DNA from: Euglena gracilis
Taxonomy: Eukaryota > Euglenida > Euglenophyceae > Euglenales
Assembly (NCBI GenBank): GCA_039621445.1
Contig: CP154956.1
Span: 6,322,170 to 6,386,169, forward strand
DNA length: 64,000 bases
Reading direction: 5' to 3'
The position numbers and the translations under genes were made by a program. Each line of letters begins with the position of its first letter. Position 1 is the first letter of the stretch. A model generated the notes under the pieces. The model was not told the origin of the DNA and made no database searches. It saw nothing but the letters and a program-made list of their open reading frames with translations. Positions 1 to 10,685 of the stretch are shown here, in pieces.

Positions 1-12
1 GGAAATTGGTGC

Positions 13-381
13 CAGGCTTTTGCTTAAGGACCCCCGGGGGGGGTACTGGCTAGCCAATCGGCTAGACACTGGAAAAAGTGGACTAGCTAGCCCAAAACCC
101 GCCCCCCCGGGGGGGGGGTCCGGGGGTCCCCCGGACTGGAAAAAAAATTTTCCTCCGGCGCGCAGCGCCGGAGGAAAAATGAGGTTTTTAACAGGTTTTT
201 GGCTGATTTTGTTCCAAAAATTCCCAAAAATGGCCAAAAACGGGCATTTTGGGCCATTTTTGGGGGTCCCAAAAAAAATTTTCGGCGCTTCGCGCCGGTC
301 ACTGGAAAAATTTTTTCCACTAGCTACTGCAGTCCAGCCCCCCCCCCCGGGGGGTACTGCAATCCCTTAAGCAAAAGCCTG
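13..381. mobile_element. hAT-like miniature element with 8-bp target duplication
   Basis: A 369-bp non-autonomous DNA transposon. Its ends are a perfect 17-bp inverted repeat: CAGGCTTTTGCTTAAGG at 13-29 and its complement at 365-381. The 8-bp direct repeat ATTGGTGC abuts both ends (5-12 and 382-389), the duplication size and CAGG/CCTG ends expected of hAT elements. Inside are C/G runs, AATGGCC-rich spacer and two GC hairpins of the CGGCGC type. There is no coding capacity. The uninterrupted target survives in a second copy of the host repeat at 22961-22980, where a single ATTGGTGC continues into CTCCTAGAAATACGGG. A diverged second copy of this element lies at 58779-59040. Confidence 0.88.
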
Positions 382-484
382 ATTGGTGCTCCCAGAAATA
401 CGGGAAGAGGTGGTGGAGGGGGGGGGGTCGAACCACCCACCCACCCACCACCCTGGCTGTTCAGGCGATTCCCGTTCTGCCCTG
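382..484 (+). repeat. Right end of dispersed repeat family A
   Basis: This stretch matches 22961-23103 closely: GAAATACGGGAAGAGG, a run of G with a GGTCGA motif, then CACCCTGGCTGTTC and an end in TCTGCCCTG. It is the right terminus of the repeat described at 22421-23103, cut by the miniature element at 13-381. Bases 1-12 are the other side of that cut. Confidence 0.7.
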
Positions 485-2494
485 GGCTGGCCCGCCGAAA
501 ATTTGCCAATTTTAGGACAAAAGTTAGTTAGTTAAATCAGCCAAAAAAACATATGTTGCCTAAAAAATGCCAGAATTCGACCTAAATTCGGCCGAAATTC
601 ATCGAATGGGGCCTAACTTCTCCTAAATTCCTAAAAATGGGGGCCGGACCGGATGCCGGTCATAATCCTATCGTAATCTATGACCCTAACCCTTTCCCCA
701 AAGGTTGCACGTGGATCACCCTATGTGACCCGCCCCCCTGATCACTCTCCTTGGTGGGTGGCAAAGGCCCCCCGGGGGGCCCCTTCGCCACCCGCCTGCA
801 TATATATGCATATATCATATATGATACATATATATTCACACACCCTCACCCACACACCCACACTGCACATATGCAATGTGGTAGTACAAGCATGCAGTGC
901 ATAATTTGCGCAAATATATGGAATGTGGACATGCCTCTATGTATACATGTTTCAGCACAAAATTTCACAAGTGATTCCTCACGAAACCCAAACCAACACA
1001 TTGAACAGCAGAATGAGTATGACGGTTGACCAACGACCCTCAGGCAGAGGACAAGGATGGTTCGACCATCAGGCAAATCAACTGCTTCACAACCTCCACG
1101 ATAAATCTGTGCGCGATCCCGGATTTCGGTCTCCACAGCGCCAGAATCTTTCTTCGCCCCCCCCATCCATGTGCATGGTTCCAATGCATTAGTTTCTGTA
1201 ACTCTTCTTCAAACAGAGTTTCTGGGGATTGCTCTACAGCAACCTTCATCAACCACAATTCGATATGTCCGGACTGGGGCCGTGAAAAGGCTGCTGGCTG
1301 GCTGGACCCACCATCCCCAGGGATGGGGTGCCCTCTGGCTCACGGGACGCCGTGATTCAGATTTCGGAATTCAAAATAGACCCGGGCGGCGGATTATATT
1401 TTTTTTGCGGACATCAAAGATCATCCGACAGAATATGGCGAGGCGGCCAGTTTCGATCCGGCGAAGCACCTCGCGCTCAATGTGGTGCTTCTCTTTGCCC
1501 TTCATCTCGCCTTCGACCACTTTGTAATACGTACTGTTGGGCTGTTGAGAGGACGCAATGTACTTGGACCGCTGCAGAGAGGGAGTGATGGCCTGGGGGC
1601 ACCAACAGGCGATGGGTGTCAATGGGCTGAAGCCATTTTCAATTTCGGAATTCGTGGAGGGGAGTGGGTTGCATGGGGAGCTGGGGGGGAGGGGAGTCCC
1701 CCACCAGGAGGTCTGTGCATGCGTCCAGTCCATACAAAATTTTTTTTATCGACAGGGGTCATTTCCACTCTTCCGAGAACCAGTAACTCACTTGTTTTTT
1801 TTGGGGGGGGAAAAGTCAGTCACTACCCCCCCCCCACCCAGGGGTTGGCCAACTTCAGGGAAAAAAACCCAAGGGAAATGTGACCACAAACGTGAAAAAA
1901 TGCCAAAAAGTTTTTCAGGCACCTTTGGCACCGGGTCACTTTAGTGGTTTGTTACCGACCCCCCCCCCCCCCCCGGGGAGGGGGCCCGGGCCAAAAACCA
2001 GTCAGTCACTCGAAAAAAAAAGCAGCCACCCGGGGGGGGGGGAGGTTGGCAGTGGCCACATGATTGATGGTCCAGCCAAAAAAGCTGGAAATGGGGATTT
2101 GGATAACCTTTTTCAAACCTGAAGACCCGAAAAACTGGAAATGCCATGATAAATTCAAAACGATGCAAAAAATGGGCTCTTTCCATGAGGGCTCCGGACA
2201 TATGAATACGACCAGTGGAGGCTGATGGATGGACAGGCAAATGCCGACATGAGAAAATGGGGGGAAATGATAAGCCATGCTTGCTGCACAGCAGAACAGA
2301 AAACCCCATCAACAGTTGGAAGAAACATGCTGCCTTTTTCGCTCTCTGAATGCCACCAGACGCAAGGTTTCCTCAGCACTGGGGGCATGCACTCCCCAGC
2401 TTCCTCGTGCAACGGATGATGCACACTGACAACTCAATGAGCTCGAATACAATTATGCGCATAATTGGGAACAGATGCAAATGATCGTACCCTC
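485..2494. other. No supported gene; low-complexity and unassigned DNA
   Basis: Mixed sequence with short AT-rich microsatellite (800-870) and C/G runs. Minus-strand frames around 1040-1258 and 1371-1550 have codon use loosely like real exons, but no credible splice pair or homology, so I do not call them. A repeat with CAGTCAGTCACT-type motifs (near 1818 and 2002) and long C/G runs lies at about 1790-2045. The same motif recurs near 14535, 41370 and 51510. Confidence 0.4.
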
Positions 2495-2495
2495 C

Positions 2496-2902
2496 CCCCC
2501 CTATGTCCAACGACCAGTAACCTCTGTCCTCCGACCGGGGGGGGTGGTCGTTGGACATAGGGTAGTGACCAAAAAGGTGTCCTCTGACCGGGGGGGTGGT
2601 CGTTGGACATGGGGTCAAAAAAAATGTTGGCGGGTAATCGGGACCCCACCCCCCAAATAAGGTCAAATTTTCCCTTCCAGCGCTTTGCGCCGAAAATTTT
2701 GGGCAATTTTGACAAATTTTTGTCCAAAAAGTGCCAAAAATGGCATTTTGGCCAATTTTTGACCGATTTGGGGCACAAAATTTTCGGCCCGGCGCTTCGC
2801 GCCGGGACCAAAATTTTTGCCAAACCTCCAAAAAGGTGTCCTCTGACCGGGGGGGTGGTCGTTGGACATAGGGGGGTCGTTGGACATAGGGGGGGGGGGT
2901 AA
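2496..2902. repeat. Repeat with TGGTCGTTGGACATAGGGG modules
   Basis: The module containing TGGTCGTTGGACATAGGG occurs repeatedly (about 2546, 2596, 2854 and a short form at 2876), and once inverted at the left edge (2502-2518). The modules flank a core holding two GC hairpins (CCAGCGCTTTGCGCC-like near 2680 and CCCGGCGCTTCGCGCCGGG near 2791) and AAAATGGC-rich DNA. Related GTCCAACGACC motifs bound 8096-8650 and a CTGTGACCGGGG version forms the array at 43130-43700. Probably another miniature element family; I could not define a target duplication. Confidence 0.55.
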
Positions 2903-3278
2903 CATAACATTCTCCGCCTCTGTTCAAGCAGGCAAGACATGACGATGCAGCGTCATCAAATATCCTCAAATCTTCTCAGAGGCCGCATTGCAACAATGAA
3001 ACTTTCATTTACAAAACAATTGCGTTCTTTTCTAACTTATTTGGATATTTGTTTGGCTTCGATACCCAAATGCAAATGAATGTGTGACTTCATGACCCCC
3101 CACCCTGCGTTCATCTTCCCATAAACTGTGTGCAACAAAACCTCCCAAATAACACCCGGAGGGGCCATTGTTACGCCGTCCAGATTAAAATGGTGCATAT
3201 AGGGCGGAGAGAAGCAGGATGCTCATCATGAACCATGAAACTTGTACAACGCAGAGACTCCCTGCGCAATTCTGTGGG

Positions 3279-3412
3279 CTGCGGGACTCCATGGCTGTAC
3301 CCCTTCGCGCCATCGCCAGCGACGGCCGTCTCGTTGATGTCAGCGTGCAGCACGAAATATGGTGGAAAGCGCCGGCCGGCCATGGCGCTGGTGGATGAGA
3401 AGGCGCCGCGAC
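3279..3412 (-). CDS. Candidate exon, 3' part, split by transposon
   Basis: Minus-strand reading frame with strongly GC-rich third positions, encoding AFSSTSAMAGRRFPPYF followed by VLHADINETAVAGDG and GYSHGVPQP. It joins in frame to 6993-7064 once the hAT-like element 3413-6992 and one copy of its 8-bp duplication (3405-3412) are removed: VRGRG then AFSSTS. The exon therefore predates the insertion. I place the right-hand (3') limit at the CAG ending at 3279, but the frame stays open to about 3180. Function unrecognised. It would be a downstream exon of the minus-strand gene proposed across this window. Confidence 0.42.
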
Positions 3413-3541
3413 CAGGGTTTTTTTTAAAGGCCGGGGGGGTCCCCCACCCTACCCACCCACCCTCTGGGGCCCACCCCCCCGGGGGGGGGGGGGCAGGGCG
3501 GGGGACTCACCCACCCACTTTCCCCCGAAAATGGCCAAAAA

Positions 3542-6500
3542 CTTAGACGGCCGGGAATGCACTTTTCTTGTTGAGTCACAAAATTCTGACAGTTTTAGTG
3601 AGAATGCGCATCCGCGCATTTTGGAAGCGGAGTGTGCAGGTGCGCATTCTGAAGGGTTGTGTGCCTCTTCCAGACTGGGTGTAAACACCTCAAAAATGAG
3701 CGGTTTGGATTTAACACGACCACAGAGACCACCCCCTTGAAACTGCTTCAACCAGGAATCATGCTATTTTCAGCTGTTTCACGACGACTGTGGTACAGTG
3801 CGTGGCTGGACACATACTCGGCACACTCCACACGGCATGCGGAACACGGGCGACACAGGCCAACCTGTGCCCGGGTGTGCCACCTTGTGTTCACCAATGT
3901 GTGCTGCTGGCTTCTGGGGGCAGGGCCTGGTGAACTCGGGATGAGCATAGGAAGGAACTCTCTGCAGCCACAGAGACACAGCCCTCCCAAGGTTAAAACA
4001 ACAGGGGTGTGTCACTGAGTGTCAAGGCCGAAGAATGCGCACCTGCGCATTTTTTGGAAACCTCAAAGATTGCGCATTTTTTTTTGGAATGGACACAGGC
4101 TGTGGGGAGGGGGAATGCGCACACGCGCATTGATGTTGAAGGACACGCTGGGTATGGCCTGTTGTTTGCCTGCCTTGGATCCAAGTTGTGCACCGCTGTG
4201 ATGTGGTTTTGGGCTTGCAGAACATGGTTGTGTGAGGGGGAGATGAACCAACAGAATCACTATGGGCAACAACGTCGCCGTACCAGACCACACCCTGAAA
4301 CGCGACACCTGCAGCAGCGTGGAAAACCCTGGGCTCGGCGACGGCAGGTGTCAAGGCACGAATTCATGCCCTTCACTGACAGGGGAACTGCCCCCCTGCA
4401 GGTCAAGTCATCGAACAAATCAGAATGCGCACCTGCGAATTCGACTTCACCCGCTGCAGTCCAGTGCCCAGCCCAGCCTACGCTCCTCTCATGAACGTGT
4501 GGAGCACGCACAACGCACGTGCAACCGTCCCCTACCCGGGGGAGGTGATGGGCCGGTTGATGTCAACGTTGTCCAACCCCACGCCCCAGGGCGTGCATGG
4601 CAGCACACAAACAATGGGCACCCTGAACATCCTAACGTTGGGCTGCGGTGCGTGGTGCCAGGAGCACTGTGTGACCCAGGGGATTGTGTCTGGTACCACA
4701 CACGGTGCTCTCTGGGTTGGCACCTCGAGAGCGAAACACGCCTGTCAGCACCTTCAGCATCATTCCCAAAAACGGTCTCTAAACACAGAAGTAATTCACA
4801 ATCCAAATGGAATCAAAGAAGCGAACATCACTCGTCAGTCCTTGCCCCAAAATTTCTCCAGGCCCTTGAGACCACGAGTCAGGCACAAGCACATCACAAC
4901 AAAAACTTACCGATAAACCCAGGAATGTTTTCCGTTCTGCTTTTTCTGTGCAATTCCACTGCGTCGTACCAAGGGAAAACGGATGAGAAAGGGACTTCAG
5001 TGCCCGAGGAAATTCCTCAATGACGGGCACCCTACTTCCCAAATGCGGTCAGCAGTCTTTCATGGCATGAGCGAAAAGCCGGTGAATGCGCACATGCGCA
5101 AAAAAGCGTCCTGTGCCTTTCTTTAAATTACAGCCACACCGTCGAATATTCCCACTCCCAGGTGGACATGCCACCACCCACGCCAACTCCCCCCGCCTGG
5201 CCTGGGTTTGAAACCACACGGCTGAAGTGTAGACCTTCCTGTGAGGATCGAATGGTGTACGAGGACGAGGCAGCCCTGGTGCGAAACACAGCAGAGGAGG
5301 ACTACCACCTGTGGCCTTGCTGGCAACAAACGTCACCCCCCACACAGAACCTTTTTTTATCATGAGCTCAGAGTCGACGCTCCAACACTACAAACTACAC
5401 AACCCTTGGCCGCTGTGAAGACCAGGGACAGCACATATGCATACACCTTCTCCACACACCCCATCCGCAATGGCTGAAATCAAACATGGCACATCGGGGT
5501 GAATGTGTACATGCGCATTCCCTTCTTGTGTCTCCCCTTAAAGCACCCTGGTGGGAGGTTGCTGTACAGGGCGATGCCAAACAACTCAGCACACAAGGTG
5601 GAGGCACAACCCAGGAGACCAACACCCTACTCTGGCGGCATCCTCCTGTGCAATGAGATGCCTCTGAAATCGCTGACAAAAAGGCCAGCAGTGCACCATG
5701 GGGGTAGCCCTGCCACAATGCTGTGCTGGCACTGGGTTCAGGAGTGCGAGACACAGCTCCCACAACACAGAGAATGCGCACCTGCGCACTCCCCCTCACG
5801 GAATGCGCAGGTGCGCACTCTTGTGGATGCCCAGCGCTTCTCCTGCAGATAGAATCACACCCAGCCAGCAAAGGAATGGCCTCAAGAGTGCGCACGTGCG
5901 CATTCTTGTGCCTCGTGCAACCTCGGAGAGGAGCCGTTTTCTGTTGTTTGTGAGGGCTGTTCTGGAGGGTGTAGTTTGTGGCAGAAAGGGTTGAAGTGGG
6001 ACTCTGCTCCGTAGCTTTCAAAACCAGTGATACAAAGGAAAGGAGTGCAAGCCAGCCCACCCTTCCATACCCAGCACCCCATCTCAAACGTCACACCTGA
6101 ACACAGGTGGTCCCACATGGTGATGTGCCGTGGTGCCTATGAGAAGGCACATGCGGGGCAGACTGCGTGCGCCACTGGAGGGATGCAGTACCTGCATGTG
6201 TCACAGAGGGGTGCAGTGCACCGTGGGATGGCAAACAGCAGGTAGCCTGAGGAGGGTAACGAGCCCTCCCCTACAGACATCCGGTGTGGATTTAAACCCA
6301 CCCTCCCCGCCACTTACACGCACACACCAAACATTGGCTAGCGCCCCCTCGTGCCCTGCTTCCATCACAGGGCACAGAACCTCCTCTCCACTTTAACCGT
6401 ATAGACCACAATGCCCCCCTTCCCCCAACCACCCCTGGGAGCCATAATTACTGCCCAAAACTTCAGGAAAAGGCCGGGACGGAGAGGGAGGTGAATGCAC

Positions 6501-6807
6501 ACCTGCGCATTCACTGGGCACCACAAAACAGGGGGGACAGCGACAGGTACAACGCCTTCACGGGACGAAGGCGCCGCCCCGAAAAACAGCGTTTCGTGTC
6601 GCACCGACTTCGCTTGACGAGGTGTTTCCTCCTGCCGGTGGAGGTCAAAAACAGGTCTCCCAAAAGTGAAAAAATTTTCCCACTTGATCACCTCGACTTG
6701 TCGGGTGCGCCGCCACGTCAAGTGATGGCGACACACTTGGTCACAAAAGAATGCGCAGGTGCGCAAAAAACCACCAAAAATGAAAAGTGCATTCCCGGCC
6801 GTCTAAG
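3542..6807. mobile_element. PalB element: 3.27-kb palindrome-studded transposon
   Basis: A 3266-bp insertion bounded by a perfect 26-bp inverted repeat, beginning CTTAGACGGCCGGGAATG at 3542 and ending with its exact complement at 6807. Flanking A runs (five on the left, six on the right, five in the empty homologue at 33430-33445) imply a target duplication of about five A. Roughly a dozen copies of the palindrome GAATGCGCACCTGCGCATTC are spread through the interior, and the terminal repeat itself contains GGGAATGCAC. No reading frame resembles a transposase, so it is presumably mobilised in trans. The interior lacks the C/G homopolymer runs of its surroundings, which marks it as foreign to them. 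Confidence 0.85.
3602..6765. repeat. Dispersed PalB palindromes (about 12 copies)
   Basis: Copies of GAATGCGCACCTGCGCATTC or close variants start near 3602, 3634 (half), 4033, 4113, 4423, 5084, 5501, 5772, 5801, 5886, 6493 and 6749, with a fragment near 4068. The central bases vary (CCTG, CATG, CGTG, AGGT) while the GAATGCGCA arms are kept, as expected of a protein-binding dyad. All lie inside the element 3542-6807 except one orphan near 18096. Spacing is irregular, from 10 to about 660 bp. Confidence 0.85.
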
Positions 6808-6992
6808 AAAAAATCGCGAAAAATGCCAAAAATAGCATCTTTTTCAAAAAATTTTCGGCGCCTTTCGGCGCCGAAAAGCATATCCCACTGGCCCCTGGGG
6901 ACCCCCCCCCCTGGGGGGGGGTTCAGCCGGACCCAACCACCTTCCCCCCCCTCCCCCCCCCCCAGGGGTTCACGACTGAAAAAAAACTTCTG

Positions 6993-7064
6993 GCCGCGAC
7001 CGCGAACCGCGCCAAACAGCTGAGGGGTGGCGCGGCGCATCCACTGAACGCACCCGCACAGCTC
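6993..7064 (-). CDS. Candidate exon, 5' part, split by transposon
   Basis: Starts after the acceptor CTGTAG and reads 24 codons, ELCGCVQWMRRATPQLF then GAVRGRG, in phase 0. This matches the phase-0 end of the candidate exon at 11169-11245. Its last codons are the 8-bp target duplication of the hAT-like element; the frame resumes at 3404 downwards. As the locus stands, translation runs into the element and terminates within it, so this allele is either broken or depends on removal of the insertion from RNA. Confidence 0.45.
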
Positions 7065-8095
7065 CTACAGCGCCGTCAGGGCCAAAACCTGCAGCACAAA
7101 GGGGATTCAGATCAATCACGCAGGCCTTACGCACAGGCACAGGTCATCCAGGGTAATTTGCGCCCATGAACACAATTTTGTGCTTGCACGCTTAGCGGTC
7201 ATGAACTGACACCGTCAACAAATGTTGCGGGCACAAACAACATCTGTTCATGGGTTCTGAATGGTCGATAAATGGTGTGGCAAAATTACCGCCAACGGAG
7301 GAATAAAAAAGCGGTTACTGCGACAACCACCTTCACTGGCTTCTGAAGAGGTTGAAATGGGGTACAAAGGGAGGGCTTTGAATACGGCACGTCCACTGCA
7401 TAGGAGCTAACAGGCGTTTGGATGCACACATGAAAATCCATTCCTCCGGAAGCGATTCTCCCGCCCGGCATTCCCGGGTTTAAGCCTTCCAACCCAGAAA
7501 CAAAGCAAACGAGCAGGTCCCATAAAAAAAATGAAAAGCATGGGTACCCCCAGAGTTTTCTTAAGCAGGGATTACCTCTGTTTCATGTTGGTTACCTCAA
7601 ATTGTCATTCGTGATTTTTTGTGATTTTTGTGATTTTCTGGGGTTTCGGGATTTTTTTGTGCTCCGAAAAATTTGCTTGCTTTCCCAACCTTTTCAACTG
7701 AAAATAATGTAGATTAATTATCTGGCACCTGTGGGATCTGAGTTCTGGCACACACCACGTCCAGGTCACAGTTGCAAAACAAAAAAAAACCTCACACACA
7801 CACACACACACACAGGGAGTTTCTCTGTATCGCCATTACCCATCATTGCGGCGTAACAAACACAAAGGCATACACATCTTTCAACTGAGATTTCTAGATT
7901 GAGATCCCACAACGTTCAACGCAAAGCGTAAAAAGTGCTTGGTGTTACACCTTCTCACAAGGAAATTCGGCGAAAGCTGTGCATTTTGAGAAAAGTCAGG
8001 GAAAATACTGTCTTGTTAAAAACCTTTCTTTGGGGAGGTCACTGACGCCAAATGGCGAACAGCATACAATTACACCGTATGATTACCTCCCGCCC
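7065..8095. other. Presumed intron; no gene seen
   Basis: Unique-looking AT/GC-mixed sequence without exon-like frames. It contains a short CA microsatellite (7793-7813) and GTGATTTTT repeats near 7610-7640. Confidence 0.4.
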
Positions 8096-8650
8096 CCCTT
8101 GTCCAATGACCGGGCTTGTCCAACGACCCCCCCCCCCAGTCAGATGCAATCTTTTCGTGGAAGATATTTGTTCAATAAATGTTGGAAGAATTGTGTGATT
8201 AATTTAGCTTTTTGCATATGCATATTTCAGAGAAGAGTTTTTTTTTTCTTCATAATTTGTTACGATGATGACCATGAAATGGCTGATGTCCAAAAATGGC
8301 ACAAAAAAAGGCCAATAGTTCCAAATTACCCAAGAATGACTCAAATTGATATAAGCTTGTGAGAAAAAGTTGAACGTTGCAGCAAACGTTCGTCAAAAAT
8401 GGCCAAAAATGGTAAAAAAATGACACCCCCCAAAAACGGCCAAAAATGGCCAAAAAAGACCAAATTGCCAAAAATGACCAAAATGGTCAAAAATCACCAA
8501 AAATGACCAAAAATGACCAAAAATGCCAAAAAAGGGCCAAACATGACCAAAAACTGCCTAAAATGCCCCCATCTGTGGCCAATTTTTTGCCGACCTGGGT
8601 CCACCCCCCTTCCCTTGTCTAACGACCCCCCAGACAAACATCAGTGGTCG
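8096..8650. repeat. GTCCAACGACC-bounded repeat with CAAAAATGACC core
   Basis: The left edge carries two CTTGTCCAAYGACC motifs (8099-8128). The right edge carries CTTGTCTAACGACC and an inverted GGTCGTGGACAAGG (8612-8660). The core 8390-8570 is an imperfect tandem of CAAAAATGGCC/CAAAAATGACC. It resembles the edges of 2496-2902. No target duplication identified. Confidence 0.45.
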
Positions 8651-8746
8651 TGGACAAGGGACGTAACAGGAGCATGACATGCGGATCACCACATCTCACT
8701 CCCAAGTACCTAAAACATTCCAGGGCACTAACTTCAGGTTGCTCAT

Positions 8747-8748
8747 TC

Positions 8749-8794
<46 letters not shown>
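8747..8794 (+). repeat. GT microsatellite
   Basis: An uninterrupted dinucleotide tract of about 24 GT units. Confidence 0.95.
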
Positions 8795-8796
<2 letters not shown>

Positions 8797-8799
8797 CCA

Positions 8800-10085
8800 G
8801 CTTTCAGCTTGTCATTTTTGTGTTTTCCCGAAACTTCTAAATTTGCATTGTTTCGCTATTTGCGCCACCGGCATTGTTGCACATCAGAGTGCAAAGATGG
8901 CGTTGCACATCAAGGTAAGAAGACAATATCACCACAAAGAGCAAATAAAACCAAACCAAACCAAACCAAGAAAAGATCAGAGGGATGGGAGTAAACGAAG
9001 ACATCTGTCCAAACCTTCAAAAACTCAACTGCCAAGGGAAAAATCATTGTCCAAAAAAAATCTCATTTGTGCTTTTTCGTGATCCTTGGGAAAGCTCCAT
9101 TTTCGTGCTGATCGTGATTTTTTCGTGATGTTTGTGGCACGAAACAGAGGAAATATCTGTCTCAAGCCAAAACAGACCCTACCCAGGGAGAAAATGCACG
9201 AAAAAGCCCACCTACATGCTCAAAATATTGTGTGCTAAATATGCGGAAAAATGTGCGGAAAATATCGATTTCTCTAAAAACTGGGACCGGGCCATGTTTG
9301 GTCACCCACCTCATTTGAGGCCATTTTGCAATGGGGTGCTATTTTAGGCTATTATCTCCGTCCCGGCGCAGGATTCATGGACCGAGAGGCACAATGCCAC
9401 GACCGCAGTGGTGTGCATGAAAATGAACCGAGGAGAGAGCAGAGAGTTATCTGGGTGAGATAAATGAGATGAGGTGGGGATGGGGAGGATGAGAAGACGA
9501 AACACGTCGCAGACATGAATGGAGTGCATTGCGGGAATTGCATCAAAACCACATTAAACGACGTCATCTGGAGTCTCTCCATCAGGGTTTTCCCCGACGT
9601 AATACTTTTCATGCTAAAGCTCTGTTGTCATAAAACCATAAAAAGCGAGGGAAAAACTGTCACGACTTTCTGTTACTTTGAAGCCCTCAAAGACTCAGCA
9701 GCATCATTGAGCAATCCGCTAAATACGGGTATTTTTTTTAAAAAAAATGAGTGGATTAAGGAAACAGAAAAAATATCGATTATATGACAAATAAAAAACG
9801 TTTCATGAAATCAAAATGCTACAATAAACCAAAACTGGCATGCCCACCAACAAAAAGCAATAAAAAATACAAACAAAACCCTGCTCGCTTGCATCGGCGA
9901 ACGTCAACGGAGGTTCCAGGGTGAATCAAAGCTCCAAAGCTGGAAAATGGAAGCAGAACAATTAAATAACGGCATCTCTGACTTGGTGTGGCTCTGACTA
10001 AATCAGTAAAAGGAGGGGGGTGAATCTGACTCCGGGAGAATGCAGAAACACGATGAATGTGCATTGTTTGCAAAAAAAAAACCAT
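8800..10085. other. Presumed intron; no gene seen
   Basis: A tandem AAACC tract is present at 8947-8970. Otherwise I see neither exon-like frames nor a definable element. Confidence 0.35.
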
Positions 10086-10500
10086 ACACAAAAGTAACCC
10101 CCCCCCCCCCCCAAATAATACCCCCCCCCCTCTAGGGTCCGACTTCGGCGACCGAGTTATTACCCCCCCCCCCCCACAATTTCGGGCCGGTGACCCGGAT
10201 TTTGACCTGAAAATGTAGGCAAAAATTACAATCTCTGACAACAAATTACCAAAAAAAATCGATTTTTTTTGGCTCATCTGGCTTCCAAAAAAATGCTAAA
10301 TTTCACGTGAACATACAAAAAATGACCCCAAAGGGGGGTTTTGGGTGCTATTTTGGGTCCCACGGGACTTCGAAAATTTCGAAAATTTTGGGGTGCTATT
10401 CCCCCCCCCAAATAATAACCCCCCCCCCTCAGGCCGGGACTTCGGGCGAAAAATAATACCCCGGGGGCATTATTTGGGAGGGGGTTTACCTGCTATTTTT
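10086..10500 (+). repeat. Repeat family F, uninterrupted copy
   Basis: Contains CCCCAAATAATACCCCC blocks, AATGACCCCAAAGGGGG and GGGTGCTATTTTGGG. It aligns, on the opposite strand, first to 40615-40320 and then to 36713-36590. It is therefore the unoccupied version of the site where the 3.6-kb PalA element (36714-40326) inserted. The join is at TTTTGGGTCCCACGGGACTT near 10353-10375. Confidence 0.75.
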
Positions 10501-10539
10501 GTCTTCACGGTGGCAGAGTCGACCCATGACCCCATGGGC

Positions 10540-10685
10540 ATTTCTTGCACCCCTCAAACAATAATTTGGGGGGGGGCACCCCAAGTTGCGAATTTTTGGG
10601 GGTCATTATTCATTCAAAAATTTCCAAGTCGATAATCTGTGAAGAGGTCCCATACCATGATATGTATTTTACATCATACTATTTT
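10540..10685 (+). repeat. Direct repeat, copy 1 (copy 2 at 11892-12016)
   Basis: Both copies run from CACCCCTCAAAC through GGGGGGCACCCCAA, GGGTCATTATTCAT and AGAGGYCCCATAC to GTATTTTACA in the same orientation. They are separated by about 1.35 kb and have diverged by roughly a fifth. Confidence 0.7.

Larger units (their letters stand above)
3413..6992. mobile_element. hAT-like element, carrying a nested 3.27-kb element
   Basis: The outer element has CAGGGTTTTTTTTAAAG at the left end and a CTTCTG right end preceded by GACTGAAAAAAAA. The perfect 8-bp duplication GCCGCGAC sits at 3405-3412 and 6993-7000. Excluding the nested insertion (3542-6807) it is about 314 bp and belongs to the family at 23181-23444 and 33333-33595: same GGCCAAAAATCGCGAAAA block, same CGGCGCC-TTT-CGGCGCCG hairpin and a TATCCCAC motif. 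It is inserted in a minus-strand exon (3279-3412 plus 6993-7064). Confidence 0.87.

Noticed and set aside
5395-6087. A 230-codon minus-strand frame inside the PalB element
   Set aside because: It runs through palindromes, is Cys/Ser/Pro-rich by composition and resembles no transposase.
3602-6765. CRISPR-like array of PalB repeats
   Set aside because: Spacing ranges from about 10 to 660 bp, the repeats are full dyads, there are no cas-like genes and the DNA is eukaryotic.
3413-6992. The element as an introner (a transposon that is itself a clean intron)
   Set aside because: The target duplication supplies GT in gene sense, but the other end offers TG rather than AG at the matching offset, so no splice restores the frame exactly. 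Removal by other sites remains untested.
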